From positions 1 through 64,000 of the forward strand of contig JAUIBR010000005.1 of the NCBI GenBank assembly GCA_030427705.1: a stretch of 64,000 nt of DNA. The letters are read 5' to 3'. Positions 28,304 to 36,450 of the stretch are shown here, one piece after another (the stretch's first letter is position 1; every line of letters begins with the position of its first letter). The position numbers and the translations under genes are program-made. The stretch comes from a bacterium (lineage in GTDB: Bacteria; Myxococcota_A; Bradymonadia; Bradymonadales; Bradymonadaceae). The notes beneath the pieces are model-generated. The model made no database searches. It was not told where the DNA came from and was given only the letters and a program-made list of their open reading frames with translations.

Positions 28304-28588
28304 TGCAACTCCGGTGGTTTGGCTTCGCGACTATCCTAGGGCATGAGAGAGCAGGACACGACGCAAATCTGGCGGGAATTCTGACCGCCTACCCCGTGCA
28401 ATTCGCAAAGATCGCGCTCTATTCCCGAAATTATGTAGACGATCCCCCTTTTCTGGTCCATAGTACGGGGCGTCGACGCATTATTTTGGTTGGCCATTGG
28501 TGTAAGTGCACCTCTGAGCCTGTGTTCGGCAAGGGTAACAAATTCGTTTGAATTCTTATTTTAAGAGAATTCGAAAGGAGTGAATGAC
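28304..28588. other. intergenic region between divergent genes, with hairpin leader
   Basis: A 285-base gap between the metallopeptidase gene (minus) and the PAE lipoprotein gene (plus). The one plus-strand frame in it (28285-28551) has no ribosome site and an unconvincing product. The 3' end carries the hairpin described at 28550-28580. No RNA gene recognised. Confidence 0.4.
28550..28580 (+). promoter_or_regulatory. leader hairpin beside the ribosome site of the PAE lipoprotein
   Basis: The arms GAATTCT (28550-28556) and AGAATTC (28566-28572) form a perfect 7-base inverted repeat with a 9-base AT-rich loop. It ends two bases before the AAGGAG ribosome site (28575-28580), which has 8 bases to the ATG at 28589. 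It could stabilise the mRNA or act as a dyad operator; the sequence does not decide. Confidence 0.45.
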
Positions 28589-28849
28589 ATGAAGATTCGT
28601 CACCTTTTGATCGCAATGCTCGCAATGGTGTCCTTCGGAATGGCTGCCTGCGGCGGTGGCGAGGCCAAGCCTGACGAGATGCCTGCTGAAGAGACTCCTG
28701 CAGAGGAAGCTCCAGCTGAAACTGCACCTGCTGAAACTGCTCCTGCCGAAGCACCTGCTGAGGCACCTGCGGAAGCACCAGCTCCTGAGGGAGATGCTGC
28801 TGACGACGGTGGAGACGCTGCGCCTGAAGGCGAAGCTGCTCCAGAGTAA
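28589..28849 (+). CDS. small Pro/Ala/Glu-repeat lipoprotein (86 aa)
   Basis: The ATG at 28589 is 8 bases from AAGGAG; a GTG at 28580 overlaps the ribosome site and is less likely. The signal MKIRHLLIAMLAMVSFGMAAC puts the lipidated Cys at position 21. The mature 66 residues are almost only A, P, E, D and G: repeats of the form PAEE-x-PAE, then APEGDAAD and EGEAAPE. This is a low-complexity, strongly acidic, extended stretch, probably a periplasmic or surface spacer. No folded domain is visible. Strong ribosome site, hairpin leader and a near-perfect terminator suggest a highly expressed mono-cistronic gene. Confidence 0.8.
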   Translation: MKIRHLLIAMLAMVSFGMAACGGGEAKPDEMPAEETPAEEAPAETAPAETAPAEAPAEAPAEAPAPEGDAADDGGDAAPEGEAAPE

Positions 28850-28870
28850 GCCGGTAGGCATACTAATTTG

Positions 28871-28911
28871 AAAGCCCGTTGTCTTCGGACAGCGGGCTTT
28901 TGATTTTCTTG
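28871..28911 (+). terminator. strong intrinsic terminator with UUCG tetraloop
   Basis: 13-base arms (28871-28883 and 28888-28900) pair fully, with one G-U, around a C(UUCG)G tetraloop. They are followed by TTTTGATTTTCTT. It terminates the PAE lipoprotein gene; the stem may also stop rnhB transcripts from the other strand. Confidence 0.9.
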
Positions 28912-28912
28912 G

Positions 28913-29587
28913 TTAGTCCGCGCGCAGGCGGTGCGCGTGTTCTTTGACTCCGCCGAACGTCATGCGATGAATCTCACACGGTCCGTGCTCTGCTATGGCG
29001 TCGCGATGAGCCTGCGACCCATAGCCTTTGTTGGAGTTGAATCCGTATTCGGGCCAGCGGTCGTGGTACTCCAACATAAGCTCGTCACGGCCAACCTTTG
29101 CCAAGATTGACGCCGCCGCTATCGCCAGACTTCGTCCATCACCCTTCACCAACGTCAGCTGTTCCAGATCCGTCTCGATTCGCTGATTTCCGTCGATGAG
29201 CACGTGGTCAACCGGCGCCTCCAACATCTCGGCAACAGCTTCCACCGCAGCTTTCATGGATTTGAGCGTCGCCTGAAGAATATTGATCTCATCAATGCGC
29301 TTTGGATCGGCCCAATCCACTGCGAACGCAATCGCATGTTCTTCAATGAGGTCCCGGGCGGCTCTACGGCTCTCCTCGTCCAACTTCTTGGAATCGTTAA
29401 GGTGGCTCAACCATTCTTCGTCGAGGCACGACAGATCCAATGCGACGGCCGCAGTGTAGACTGGTCCAGCAAGCGGCCCGCGCCCCGCTTCGTCGACCCC
29501 AATAACCCAAGAATATCCGCGCTGGACGCACCAACTCTCGGCGTCACCCAACTCATCACCTGGCGGTGGGAACAGATCAAATTGCAA
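28913..29587 (-). CDS. rnhB: ribonuclease HII
   Basis: 224 residues with the full RNase HII signature: VIGVDEAGRGPLAGPVYTAAV (D32, E33 of the active site), LNDSKKL, VLIDGNQRI, KGDGRSLAIAAASILAKV, and the C-terminal GYGSQAHRDAIAEHGPCEIHR. It nicks RNA/DNA hybrids at ribonucleotides and starts ribonucleotide excision repair in the cytoplasm. Its start codon lies inside the 3' end of the membrane-anchored pseudo-SMC gene (11-base overlap), so the two are translationally coupled. Confidence 0.97.
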   Translation of the reverse strand: MQFDLFPPPGDELGDAESWCVQRGYSWVIGVDEAGRGPLAGPVYTAAVALDLSCLDEEWLSHLNDSKKLDEESRRAARDLIEEHAIAFAVDWADPKRIDEINILQATLKSMKAAVEAVAEMLEAPVDHVLIDGNQRIETDLEQLTLVKGDGRSLAIAAASILAKVGRDELMLEYHDRWPEYGFNSNKGYGSQAHRDAIAEHGPCEIHRMTFGGVKEHAHRLRAD

Positions 29588-31331
29588 GAATGGTCTCTTC
29601 GGTCAGCATCACGACGGAACCGCGCTTCGCGGCGCTCTTAAAGACTTCAGCGAACTTATTTGCCTGTGCTGACGTCAGCGTTTCGGAAGGATTTTGGATC
29701 AGAACGGTCTCCAAAAAACCACGTTTGCTTACTTCGGGGGCGATAACTTGAATCGCTAACGCCAATGACGCTAGCACGACTCTTTCTTCCGAAGCGCGCG
29801 TGCGTCGCCACATCGCCATTTGCTCTGGGCCAAGATCACCGACCTTGAGCTGGCCATCGTCCAATCCAACTTCCCGAAAACGATCTCCCAGAACATGGCC
29901 TGCAATACGTTTCCACATCTTGGCCGTCTTTGCGTGGAGATGTGTTCCGTCCCACTGGCCAGTCGCTTGAGCCGCCTGCAATACACGTCCCAGGGGTTCA
30001 ACGGTTTCGGACTCTTCCGGCGCGTCATCCCTGAGCACTGCAGCGGGATCGATCCCCATCGTTTGAAGATCGCTCTCCAATTGATACGCGGACATCGCAT
30101 CCCCAGGCATCTCGGTGCGTTGACGTTTGGCGACCTCTAGCTCTTCGTTAAGTGACTCGAGCTCCTCTTGCGCACGCAGATACTTGGGATCGCGCCGCAA
30201 TGAGGCGACCTCTGCCTCCATCTTTTCGAGCATCACACTGAGCTTCGCAGCCTTTGTAACGCGTGAAGTCAATTCGCGGGTATTGTCCACACGTGCATGA
30301 ATCAGCAGATGGTTGAGGTGCTCTTGGAGAGCCACTTCCTCCTCGCGAAGTTGAGACAAACGGCGTTTGATCGACTCCAAACGCACTTGATGCACACCAG
30401 CCTTCTCCATACCGATGAAATACACCAACAATGCGTACGCACACCCACCGAAGCCAATGATGTTAGCCAACGCAGCGGCTCGCCAGGGGGTGTCGGCCAT
30501 CGAGATACTTGCCGCAGTACACGCGATCCCGATGAGCAGTCCCACGATGAAGAATGGGGACTTCGCCCATGGCTGGGGCAGCGTCTCGAGTACCTCGGCA
30601 CGTTCGATCTCTTCATCTTCGGCCAGGCGCTCGATGTTCATCGTAAACTCTTCCAAGAGGTCTTCCTTCTCTTGGAGAAGCTCCAAATCTTCCTGCGAGA
30701 GCTCTTGCACCTGGATCTCGCGTAGCTTTGCCCGACCCTTTTCGAGTTTATCTTCGAGCACCAAGGACTGGCCCATTTCGCGTTCGAGTTCGTGAATTCG
30801 ACCTTCGATGGATTGAACTCGATCCTCAATCGCTTCGGCCTCATAGGCATTGCGATACTTCATGATGAGCTCGCGCAACCTCGGATCCACCGAATCCAGG
30901 TCCAGCTTCGTCTCCAACTCTGGGTCGTCTTCAAAACGCCAGATGTTCACACTCCAAAACACCGAAAAGTCGGGAAGCCCCATCGAGCGATGAAGTAGGG
31001 GTTGTACCTGTTCGGCGGCGGCCATGTCTTTCCACGAACCGCCTTCTTCGGACTGAAGTCGAAGAGACCCCGCGTCTGCGCGCCGAATGATCCGATAGAT
31101 CTTTCCGCGGTGCTCCAGCGTGAGAGCAACCTTGGCATCTGACGCCGAGTACTCCATCCGCAAACGGTGCGACGTCTCGGATTCGTAGAGCATCGATGCC
31201 ACGATGTCCTGGACGTCCAGATGGGTCACGTTCGACGGCACGTCGACAGCGTTGATACCCTTCTCGAACGACAAACGCACCGGTACGTCGGCGTCGAATA
31301 ATCCCTGAAATACTAATTCGCGGAGAAGCAT
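29577..31331 (-). CDS. SMC/YhaN-like coiled-coil membrane protein with degenerate ATPase motifs
   Basis: 584 residues laid out like YhaN/RecF-type ATPases: a half nucleotide-binding lobe (1-165), a coiled coil (165-250), two membrane helices (260-278 and 286-306), a second coiled coil (315-415) and a C-terminal lobe. However the Walker A place (about residues 24-45, reading EKGINAVDVPSNVTHLDVQD) has no GxxGxGK[ST]. The Walker B place (TVLIQNPSETLT, near 545) lacks the LDEP acid residues. The region before it, SEERVVLASLALAIQ, still resembles an ABC-signature helix. So this looks like a pseudo-ATPase that keeps the fold. Encoded between rplS and rnhB, overlapping the latter by 11 bases. Role unknown. 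Confidence 0.72.
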   Translation of the reverse strand: MLLRELVFQGLFDADVPVRLSFEKGINAVDVPSNVTHLDVQDIVASMLYESETSHRLRMEYSASDAKVALTLEHRGKIYRIIRRADAGSLRLQSEEGGSWKDMAAAEQVQPLLHRSMGLPDFSVFWSVNIWRFEDDPELETKLDLDSVDPRLRELIMKYRNAYEAEAIEDRVQSIEGRIHELEREMGQSLVLEDKLEKGRAKLREIQVQELSQEDLELLQEKEDLLEEFTMNIERLAEDEEIERAEVLETLPQPWAKSPFFIVGLLIGIACTAASISMADTPWRAAALANIIGFGGCAYALLVYFIGMEKAGVHQVRLESIKRRLSQLREEEVALQEHLNHLLIHARVDNTRELTSRVTKAAKLSVMLEKMEAEVASLRRDPKYLRAQEELESLNEELEVAKRQRTEMPGDAMSAYQLESDLQTMGIDPAAVLRDDAPEESETVEPLGRVLQAAQATGQWDGTHLHAKTAKMWKRIAGHVLGDRFREVGLDDGQLKVGDLGPEQMAMWRRTRASEERVVLASLALAIQVIAPEVSKRGFLETVLIQNPSETLTSAQANKFAEVFKSAAKRGSVVMLTEETILAI

Positions 31332-31381
31332 GGACTGATTCTACTTGCCCATGCTCAGTTGTGAAGGAGGGAATGCGGCGG

Positions 31382-31738
31382 TTATTCGCCTTTTCGGTTC
31401 CGCTTGGTGCGGATACGTGCCGCTTTACCTGCGCGATCGCGGAGGTAGTAGAGTTTTGCACGTCGAACGCGTCCCATTGCAGCGATTTCGATTTTCTCGA
31501 TACGTGGGCTGTGGACTGGGAAGACACGCTCAACACCTACACCGTAGGAGTTCTTGCGGACCGTGAAGGTCTCTTTCGCGCCGTCGCCACTGCGACCAAG
31601 CACCACGCCTTCAAAAACCTGAACACGTTCCTTCTCACCCTCACGGATCAACAGGTGAACTCGCACGGTGTCGCCAGCACGGAAGTCTGGGATATCTTCG
31701 CGCAGCTGCTGTTCTTCAATCTTCTTCAAGAGGTCCAT
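31382..31738 (-). CDS. rplS: 50S ribosomal protein L19
   Basis: The frame opens at 31789, but the ATG at 31738 has GGAG 8 bases upstream and matches the usual L19 N-terminus ([19 protein letters not shown]), giving 118 residues. Family blocks are present: [41 protein letters not shown] and [22 protein letters not shown]19 lies at the 30S-50S interface. In many bacteria rplS is followed by rnhB; here an unrelated pseudo-SMC gene is inserted between them. The gene probably starts a unit running to rnhB. Confidence 0.97.
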   Translation of the reverse strand: MDLLKKIEEQQLREDIPDFRAGDTVRVHLLIREGEKERVQVFEGVVLGRSGDGAKETFTVRKNSYGVGVERVFPVHSPRIEKIEIAAMGRVRRAKLYYLRDRAGKAARIRTKRNRKGE

Positions 31739-31825
31739 CGGAACGTCTCCGTATCTTCTCGCATCATCACGATGCATCCATTCAATCATTCCATTCGCGA
31801 TTTACAAGCGTTCGCGAGGGCGGAA

Positions 31826-31854
31826 GTCTTAGCACCCCAAATCCAGATTTTCAA
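31826..31854 (-). promoter_or_regulatory. candidate promoter of rplS
   Basis: Minus strand: TTGAAA (31854-31849), a 17-base spacer ending in TGC, and TAAGAC (31831-31826). The TGC just before the -10 forms an extended -10. A leader of about 80 bases to the rplS start is predicted. Call by motif only. Confidence 0.5.
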
Positions 31855-31875
31855 CAATTGATATGAAAAAGCGCG

Positions 31876-32925
31876 TTACGGCGATTCCATAACTTGGACG
31901 GATGTCTTTCCGGCTTCCGGATGCACCAAAATTGTGGCGAACTCCCCGTCCTTCTCAAACGACAGAACCTCGCCATTGGTGCGGGGTTTGACGCCCTGCT
32001 GTTCCAGACGTCGCAGCATGGTTGTCGACTTCGCCAGTCTCCATCCACGATTAGCCATTGCACGTTCATAGAATTCAACGGTTTCACCGACAGACAAGGT
32101 GCCCTCGTAGATGTTCATGACGTAGCCCTGCTCTTCCTCGGCTTCGCCCGCAAATCGCATCAGGCGAGTGCAGCCCATGCAGCTGGGGATTCTCGCGCTC
32201 ATCGACACGTTGCTCGCTTTCTCGGTCGCGGTGAATTTCGAGAATTCAATGTCTTCGTCGGACCAGATCGCATTCACACGTGTACCCTTGCCGACGTTTG
32301 TTGCTTCAATGAAGCGCATTGCACCAACATGTTCGGTAAGCGGCTTGCCTTTCTTCTTATGGAGTTCCTTAAGGAAATCGAAACCATCTTTTGCCTGACT
32401 TTTCGAGACCGTTCCCGCCATTGCCACATAGTCCTTATCGACAGTGATGGGAACGATTCCTCCGCCAAAGAATGCGCTGTCACGATCCCAGCGTTCCTCC
32501 AACTGTTCGCTGGCATCTTCGGCCTGGTCCTTTGGCATCGCTTGCCAACGGTTTGGATCGATCGACGAATCTGCAGGTCGAACCGAATCGTCAAACGGCT
32601 TCGAATTGATTCCGGCACGCACGAACTCGCGCTGAAAACGCACAAGCACCTGCTCGGGCGATTCGTTGGTCAATTGGGTTGAGAAGAAGACCTTGTTTCC
32701 GTTCCAATCGTATGGTCGTGGCTCGTCCATACCTAGGTTGTCCAACGCGTCGACGAACTTGTCGGTATTGGTCTCACCACCCATTGCCAATGACATGATG
32801 TCGGCGTCAGCCTCTTTCACAGTCGGCTCACCCTCATCCGACACGACGAGCATCAGCGTCCAAATCGCGGCAATCGTGGCGCCAGCCAGCAAAATCTTCC
32901 CAAGAGAGGTCACGAGCTTTTTCAT
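31876..32925 (-). CDS. membrane-anchored protein of unknown function, TadE/TadG operon
   Basis: 349 residues with one N-terminal membrane helix (about 9-28) and a periplasmic remainder. Two stretches repeat a similar helical pattern: ESPEQVLVRFQREFVRAGIN (about 85-105) and VGETVEFYERAMANRGWRLA (about 275-295). A CxxC (SCMGC) lies between them. It resembles uncharacterised exported proteins and I find no named family. It is the last gene of the nine-gene minus-strand run and overlaps its upstream TadE-like neighbour by 4 bases, which suggests that it belongs to the same apparatus. Confidence 0.65.
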   Translation of the reverse strand: MKKLVTSLGKILLAGATIAAIWTLMLVVSDEGEPTVKEADADIMSLAMGGETNTDKFVDALDNLGMDEPRPYDWNGNKVFFSTQLTNESPEQVLVRFQREFVRAGINSKPFDDSVRPADSSIDPNRWQAMPKDQAEDASEQLEERWDRDSAFFGGGIVPITVDKDYVAMAGTVSKSQAKDGFDFLKELHKKKGKPLTEHVGAMRFIEATNVGKGTRVNAIWSDEDIEFSKFTATEKASNVSMSARIPSCMGCTRLMRFAGEAEEEQGYVMNIYEGTLSVGETVEFYERAMANRGWRLAKSTTMLRRLEQQGVKPRTNGEVLSFEKDGEFATILVHPEAGKTSVQVMESP

Positions 32926-33854
32926 CCGCCACCTCCATTTTGGGCAGCTTCTTCAGCCTCTTGCTGCGCCTCAAGTTCTTCCTCGGCCTCCTCGACCTTT
33001 TCGTCTTTCGTGTCGAGGGTGTCGTTGGCGCCGTCGATGTAGTCGTCGACATTGGTGGTGCCATTGCTGCCGTCACCTTCCAAGCCATCTCCGTCGCCGA
33101 AGATCAGGAGGTTGTAATAGTTGTCTTCCGTCTGAGCCATGGCCCAGGCCAAGCCAAACGTGATCTTGGTCTCAAGCCCTTTGAGCGGAGACGGCGGAAC
33201 CAAGACATCGTAGTGTGCCTGCGCTTGGAACGAACCTGCGCGGCCCACATTGAAATTCTTAACTTCTTCGCCGAACGCTTCGCCGTAGCGGATGCCTGCC
33301 CCAATCGCCGGAATAGCACCCGATCCGCTAAGGATGGATGTCACGATCCCAACCAGCCCATCCGGCATGGGTCGATTGAGTCCGTCGTTCAAAATTGCCT
33401 GCGGATATGGTTGTTCAGAGATGATGTTCTTCGCTGTGATCTCAGGCTCCACCGTGGCGATACTAATTAGGTGAAATGGCTTCACGCGACCATATGACTC
33501 GCCCCAGTGGCCAGTGGTACCCAACAAGGTCATCACGCCACCGTTGTAAGTGTAGCCGGTTGCACGCGCGGTGGGGGCTTCTGTCACATATCCAAAGTTC
33601 GTGGCCGCTGCTTCACCGCCACCACTGATTGTCGTTGCATGCTCAGCACCATCAGAGAGGCTGTAGGAAACCTGAATCGCCTCGTCCCACATCTGCTGTT
33701 GCGCCTTCATCTGGACCTGGGTCGTTACGACACCAAATTTGCCCAGATTTACGACGCCCGCAAAGATGACGATGAAGATCGGCGTAAACATGACGAATTC
33801 CGTCATCGACGTTCCGCGCTCGTCCCTCAGGAGTTGTCGTAATTGCATAATCAT
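32922..33854 (-). CDS. TadE-like pseudopilin, prepilin-type N-terminus
   Basis: 310 residues. The N-terminus MIMQLRQLLRDERG-TSMTEFVMF has a type IV prepilin-like cleavage site: Gly14 before a hydrophobic helix with Glu at +5, as in TadE/TadF. The large periplasmic part contains long loops and ends in a Glu/Ala-rich coil (DEKVEEAEEELEAQQEAEE). Minor pseudopilins of this class assemble at the Flp/Tad pilus tip. The ATGA overlap with the upstream gene and the presence of a prepilin peptidase in the same run support processing. The product is far longer than typical TadE (about 180 aa). Confidence 0.75.
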   Translation of the reverse strand: MIMQLRQLLRDERGTSMTEFVMFTPIFIVIFAGVVNLGKFGVVTTQVQMKAQQQMWDEAIQVSYSLSDGAEHATTISGGGEAAATNFGYVTEAPTARATGYTYNGGVMTLLGTTGHWGESYGRVKPFHLISIATVEPEITAKNIISEQPYPQAILNDGLNRPMPDGLVGIVTSILSGSGAIPAIGAGIRYGEAFGEEVKNFNVGRAGSFQAQAHYDVLVPPSPLKGLETKITFGLAWAMAQTEDNYYNLLIFGDGDGLEGDGSNGTTNVDDYIDGANDTLDTKDEKVEEAEEELEAQQEAEEAAQNGGGG

Positions 33855-35263
33855 TTGGGGAACCCGTCGATGTAGTCATCCGTAAGGCCACCCATCGCGG
33901 CGTCCATGCGAATCAAATCTCCGCCAGCACCCAAGAGACCATCCTGAATGTCTGCACCACCTGCCATGTCCGCCGCAGAAGCGATGGTGGAGGTGAGAAG
34001 AATTTGAGGCAACACATCCCGCCAGGCTTTGACCAGCGTAATATCGTCGCCCAACGAACTCCACTCTCCCGGAAGTGCGACGGGTCGCATCCTCGCAGTC
34101 CATGAGGTCCGCCACAAATCGGGGGCCCCGTCTTGGAACGAAATCTCCGACTTTGCGACGGCAAAATCACCACCACCTGCATAGATGAGGGGAACCGAAG
34201 ATGTGTAGTCGGCCGAAAGATATTCATACTTCTTTCGGTCTCCTGACGCGCTCATTGCCGTCGGATCCGGGTTGTACGCGAACACCAGATTAGACGCGAC
34301 TTGCATCCACGCTGCCTGGCTGTCGTAGTTCTTCATCTCCCACGGCACCACATCACCACCGAACTGCACGCCCATTGCTGCACAACCAATTGGCATGTTT
34401 ACCACCGCCAACGGGCCGGTGATGCCGAACATGACCGGTCGCGGCCAATCAAAGGCCTCACCGTCAATCGCAGTGCGCTCAATGACAAAGTTCTTCAGCG
34501 AGTAGTCAGCAAGGTGCACCAAGATATCGAACTCGCTGTAGACGCGGACACAAAGCTCTGCATAAGCCTCGACCGCGTTTTCCATTTTCTGAATCGGGAG
34601 CTCATCGATCTGGTCGGTCTGGCTGGCGCCCCAATCTTTAGGCGGAGGCCAGCTTGCAGTTGCAGCCGCGCCGTTGCGCATTCCGCGCATCGTGCTTTCG
34701 GCCCATCCCCACCAGGGCGTCAGCGACGCCATGTACTTCTGGTAGTTGGAAAAGGCCTCCATATCTTTTTTGTAGTAGTTCCTAACGAGGTCTCCCTCAA
34801 AGACCGCGAGGTCCGGCGCCTCCTTCGCCATGACGATCCCGGTCTCGATCGTGAACTCTGTTAGCTTTTCACACACGGATGTAAGCGCGCCGAAGGTGAA
34901 GACGTCGGCGACCCAGCACGCAATTGTCAGCACAGCTGCCAACGCAATGAGCTCGATGTACGCGGCCCAAACGGCCAGGTAGTACGAGGTCATCCCGAAT
35001 GTCACGCGTTTGCCAACGTTGGCGAACGCGATCATGTTCATGGAACGTGCTTCAACGGAAGAATGCGAGTAAGCCGCGGTATCTGCTGCTGCCTGCACGT
35101 TCAAGGAGTCGCGCGCCGCAAATCCGGCATCGTACACAACCCAACCCAGCATCATCAGAATCAGCAACGCCGCCATCGTCATCATGGCGATGGCTCCGCT
35201 TTGGTTCGCATGGAACTCTTTGATTCGATCAGCTGAAGCTATTTTGGTCAAAACTCGCATCAT
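33851..35263 (-). CDS. TadG-like protein
   Basis: 470 residues. The N-terminus has the TadG pattern: a short basic stretch, then HANQSG-AIAMMTMAALLILMMLGWVV, then VYDAGFAARDSLNVQAAADTAAYSHSSV, matching the R..LQ.AADAAALAA tract of TadG-related proteins. Unlike its neighbours there is no Glu at +5. A second membrane region near 90-130 (LAVWAAYIELIALAAVLTIACW) is unusual for TadG. The rest is a large periplasmic domain with a WPPPKDWGASQTDQIDEL loop. It starts one base inside the stop of the upstream TadE-like gene (TAATG), so it is translationally coupled. Confidence 0.75.
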   Translation of the reverse strand: MMRVLTKIASADRIKEFHANQSGAIAMMTMAALLILMMLGWVVYDAGFAARDSLNVQAAADTAAYSHSSVEARSMNMIAFANVGKRVTFGMTSYYLAVWAAYIELIALAAVLTIACWVADVFTFGALTSVCEKLTEFTIETGIVMAKEAPDLAVFEGDLVRNYYKKDMEAFSNYQKYMASLTPWWGWAESTMRGMRNGAAATASWPPPKDWGASQTDQIDELPIQKMENAVEAYAELCVRVYSEFDILVHLADYSLKNFVIERTAIDGEAFDWPRPVMFGITGPLAVVNMPIGCAAMGVQFGGDVVPWEMKNYDSQAAWMQVASNLVFAYNPDPTAMSASGDRKKYEYLSADYTSSVPLIYAGGGDFAVAKSEISFQDGAPDLWRTSWTARMRPVALPGEWSSLGDDITLVKAWRDVLPQILLTSTIASAADMAGGADIQDGLLGAGGDLIRMDAAMGGLTDDYIDGFPK

Positions 35264-36321
35264 TAATCCCAGAACCCAACTTCACCGCGCAGGTCATTCT
35301 CCGAACTATTGCTTGGCGACACCGAGTCAAACAGGTTGGACGGCAAATCCGCGTTGGGCGGATTGTTCACCTGCGATTTGAATCCATAACTGCGTTCATA
35401 GGTCGTGTAGTAGCCTGGCCGCCATCCGACTGTGTCGAAAGACCCAAAGACTCGCCCCATCATCGGCATCGCGATGAAGTGCTTGTATTCGAGTTCCACG
35501 CTGGTCCGATCGTCAGAATCGCTAACCGTTACTGACGTTGCGTGGTAGGCATGCGTGAACTTCTTCACCGTTCGCTGAATGAACGTGTCGTCGTCCAATG
35601 CACGCCAAACCGACTGGTACTTTCGCGTGGTCGGCGTCAAGTCCAACGATGCCCCGGTCGCGAGCAGCGCTTGAATATCTCCAGGCACGAATCCCACATA
35701 GAGGTCGTTGACAGGCAGATTCGAAATCGCAAGGGCGAGTCGCATCTGCTCGGCTTCGTCGGAGAGGATCGGATTGCCAAAGAAACTACCCGGCGCAACA
35801 GGCGTCATCGCAGCCGCGGCCGCAATCTTCGCGCGTTCCTCGGCTTGACCAGATGACACACCGCGGACGCCTTCCTCATGCTTCCAAATCCAGCCAGCCC
35901 GCGCAGCTTCATACACCGCAACGTTGGCGAGGATACCACCAATATTGTTGACGCTAAGCTGCGCGATACCGAACGTGAGAAGCAAGAACACCGGCAACAA
36001 GACGATCGTCTCTGTCATCACCGATCCTGCGGTCGAACGAACCACCCGCAGTTTCTTCTGACCCATTCGATTTCGTGCGGCAGTGAAAACCCCAAAGAGC
36101 ATGCCCCACGAAACCAACGACAATCCGATGTGAACAGCGAGACGCCAAAATGCATCTGCTTGCAGCTCGGAATTCGCAATCGCTTTCTGGAAGGTCGCGA
36201 ACAATCCTCCGTCCGGTGCTGCAAGGTAACCAAAAAGGATCGCAATAATGCTCACCGCACTTACGTGACCCACTACCTCTAATGGCACTGCCCAGAGGGA
36301 ATTTTTGGCGTTCTCACTCAT
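35263..36321 (-). CDS. TadE-like protein with extra N-terminal membrane domain
   Basis: 352 residues. Two membrane helices (about 12-33 and 62-81) precede an internal prepilin-like motif: RSTAG-SVMTETIVLLPVFLLLTF, with Gly99 and Glu104 at +5 of the putative mature end. If a prepilin peptidase cut there, the TadE-type part would be freed from its N-terminal anchor. The rest is periplasmic with a conserved-looking ANVAVYEAARAGWIW. The product probably contributes to the same pseudopilus as the next two genes. No family exact match is claimed for the N-terminal domain. Confidence 0.7.
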   Translation of the reverse strand: MSENAKNSLWAVPLEVVGHVSAVSIIAILFGYLAAPDGGLFATFQKAIANSELQADAFWRLAVHIGLSLVSWGMLFGVFTAARNRMGQKKLRVVRSTAGSVMTETIVLLPVFLLLTFGIAQLSVNNIGGILANVAVYEAARAGWIWKHEEGVRGVSSGQAEERAKIAAAAAMTPVAPGSFFGNPILSDEAEQMRLALAISNLPVNDLYVGFVPGDIQALLATGASLDLTPTTRKYQSVWRALDDDTFIQRTVKKFTHAYHATSVTVSDSDDRTSVELEYKHFIAMPMMGRVFGSFDTVGWRPGYYTTYERSYGFKSQVNNPPNADLPSNLFDSVSPSNSSENDLRGEVGFWD

Positions 36322-36450
36322 GGATGTCGTCTAACTAGGTTTCACTATTCACAGAAAGCAAGGGCTATACCATCAGTGGATTACCGCCGCGAGACACGAT
36401 TTGGGAGAGTAAGTTGCGCCAATCTGTCACGATTTGGCGACTCACGCCCC

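Noticed and set aside
28285-28551. 88-codon frame in the gap before the PAE lipoprotein
   Set aside because: No ribosome site, it starts inside the divergent gene and the product has no signal or pattern.
31860-31876. Possible terminator after the 349-aa gene
   Set aside because: The stem around CGCCGTAACGCGC is only three pairs, too weak despite the T-run.
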